Below, piece after piece: positions 63,855-64,000 of a stretch of DNA of 64,000 nt. Position numbers and translations under genes: made by a program. Source of the DNA: Methylacidiphilales bacterium. Its GTDB lineage: Bacteria; Verrucomicrobiota; Verrucomicrobiia; Methylacidiphilales; UBA1321. The stretch is taken from positions 17,917 through 81,916 of the forward strand of contig JAJSLI010000020.1 in NCBI GenBank assembly GCA_021272315.1. The letters are read 5' to 3'. The notes beneath the pieces are model-generated. The model was not told where the DNA came from and did no database searches. It saw only the letters and a list, made by a program, of their open reading frames with translations. Each line of letters opens with the position of its first letter. Position 1 is the stretch's first letter.

Positions 63855-64000
63855 AGAGAGCGTATCGTAACGCAAGCGGCTCAGGAGTCTACTGGAAAGT
63901 CCGCAGAACCGGCGGTTTTTTTAAATCACTCCGGGTGCGAGAAATTGCAGAATGAAAAGGTCATCGGTACGGGCAGATTGTTTACTGAAGGAGGATAAAG

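Noticed and set aside
63876-64000. Minus-strand frame open to the window edge as the end of nuoH
   Set aside because: The ~24 visible codons have no resemblance to the NuoH C-terminus and the stretch is too short to judge.

Overview
The window looks like a chromosomal segment of a high-GC, free-living Gram-negative bacterium of the PVC group, most likely Verrucomicrobiota. The evidence is an LpxC-FabZ fusion protein, an LPS assembly operon (hldA, gmhB, kdsB, pyrG, kdsA, lptC, lptA, lptB), a three-gene transhydrogenase, a GatCAB amidotransferase and a Nuo-type complex I. Genes are dense and many overlap by 1-4 bases. Shine-Dalgarno sequences are often weak or absent. The taxonomic assignment is inference from gene content; there is no rRNA in the window.

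Layout. 1-836: the N-terminal part of a periplasmic binding-protein-like gene, cut by the window edge. 1120-3944: pntAA-pntAB-pntB (minus). 4294-6873: rpsO-pnp. 6884-7851: an AT-richer insert carrying two small coupled membrane-protein genes, one of them DUF2335, between imperfect 21-bp inverted repeats. 7930-8651: a peroxiredoxin and a YqjD/DUF883-like protein, closed by a good intrinsic terminator. 8691-10820: lpxC/fabZ and lpxA (minus). 10901-12761: glcF diverging from bcp. 12912-14225: an AAA ATPase. 14334-18080: gatC-gatA-gatB with an unrelated secreted Cys protein coupled between gatA and gatB. 18084-22391: a glycosyltransferase, a GH78 rhamnosidase and a divergent AraC regulator. 22528-30000: heptose/Kdo synthesis and the LPS-export operon. 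30010-39675: L,D-transpeptidase, COG0523 GTPase, a 33-residue-repeat membrane protein, a GAF/PP2C phosphatase, a Tat-exported phosphoesterase, a class III aminotransferase, HdeD, GNAT and RDD proteins. 39685-40890: argG.

40929-44529 (minus) holds the most interesting system: a bufferin-like RiPP/metallophore operon. It encodes a secreted precursor with two CX5CX5C repeats, an MNIO (DUF692) modifying enzyme, its DUF2063 partner, a DoxX membrane protein and possibly a further small membrane protein. An ECF-type promoter candidate lies upstream of the precursor.

44670-53456 carries bioA, hisI, gyrA (with unusual quinolone-pocket residues), a histidine-methyltransferase-like protein, a Gfo/Idh oxidoreductase, a chorismate-lyase-like protein, tRNA-Arg(UCU) and a TPR protein. 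53542-63854 is all minus strand: hemL, a NUDIX hydrolase, a deleted remnant of a sodium:solute symporter beside galM, an ErpA-like Fe-S carrier, and nuoI-J-K-L-M-N. No CRISPR array, rRNA or recognisable transposase was seen.
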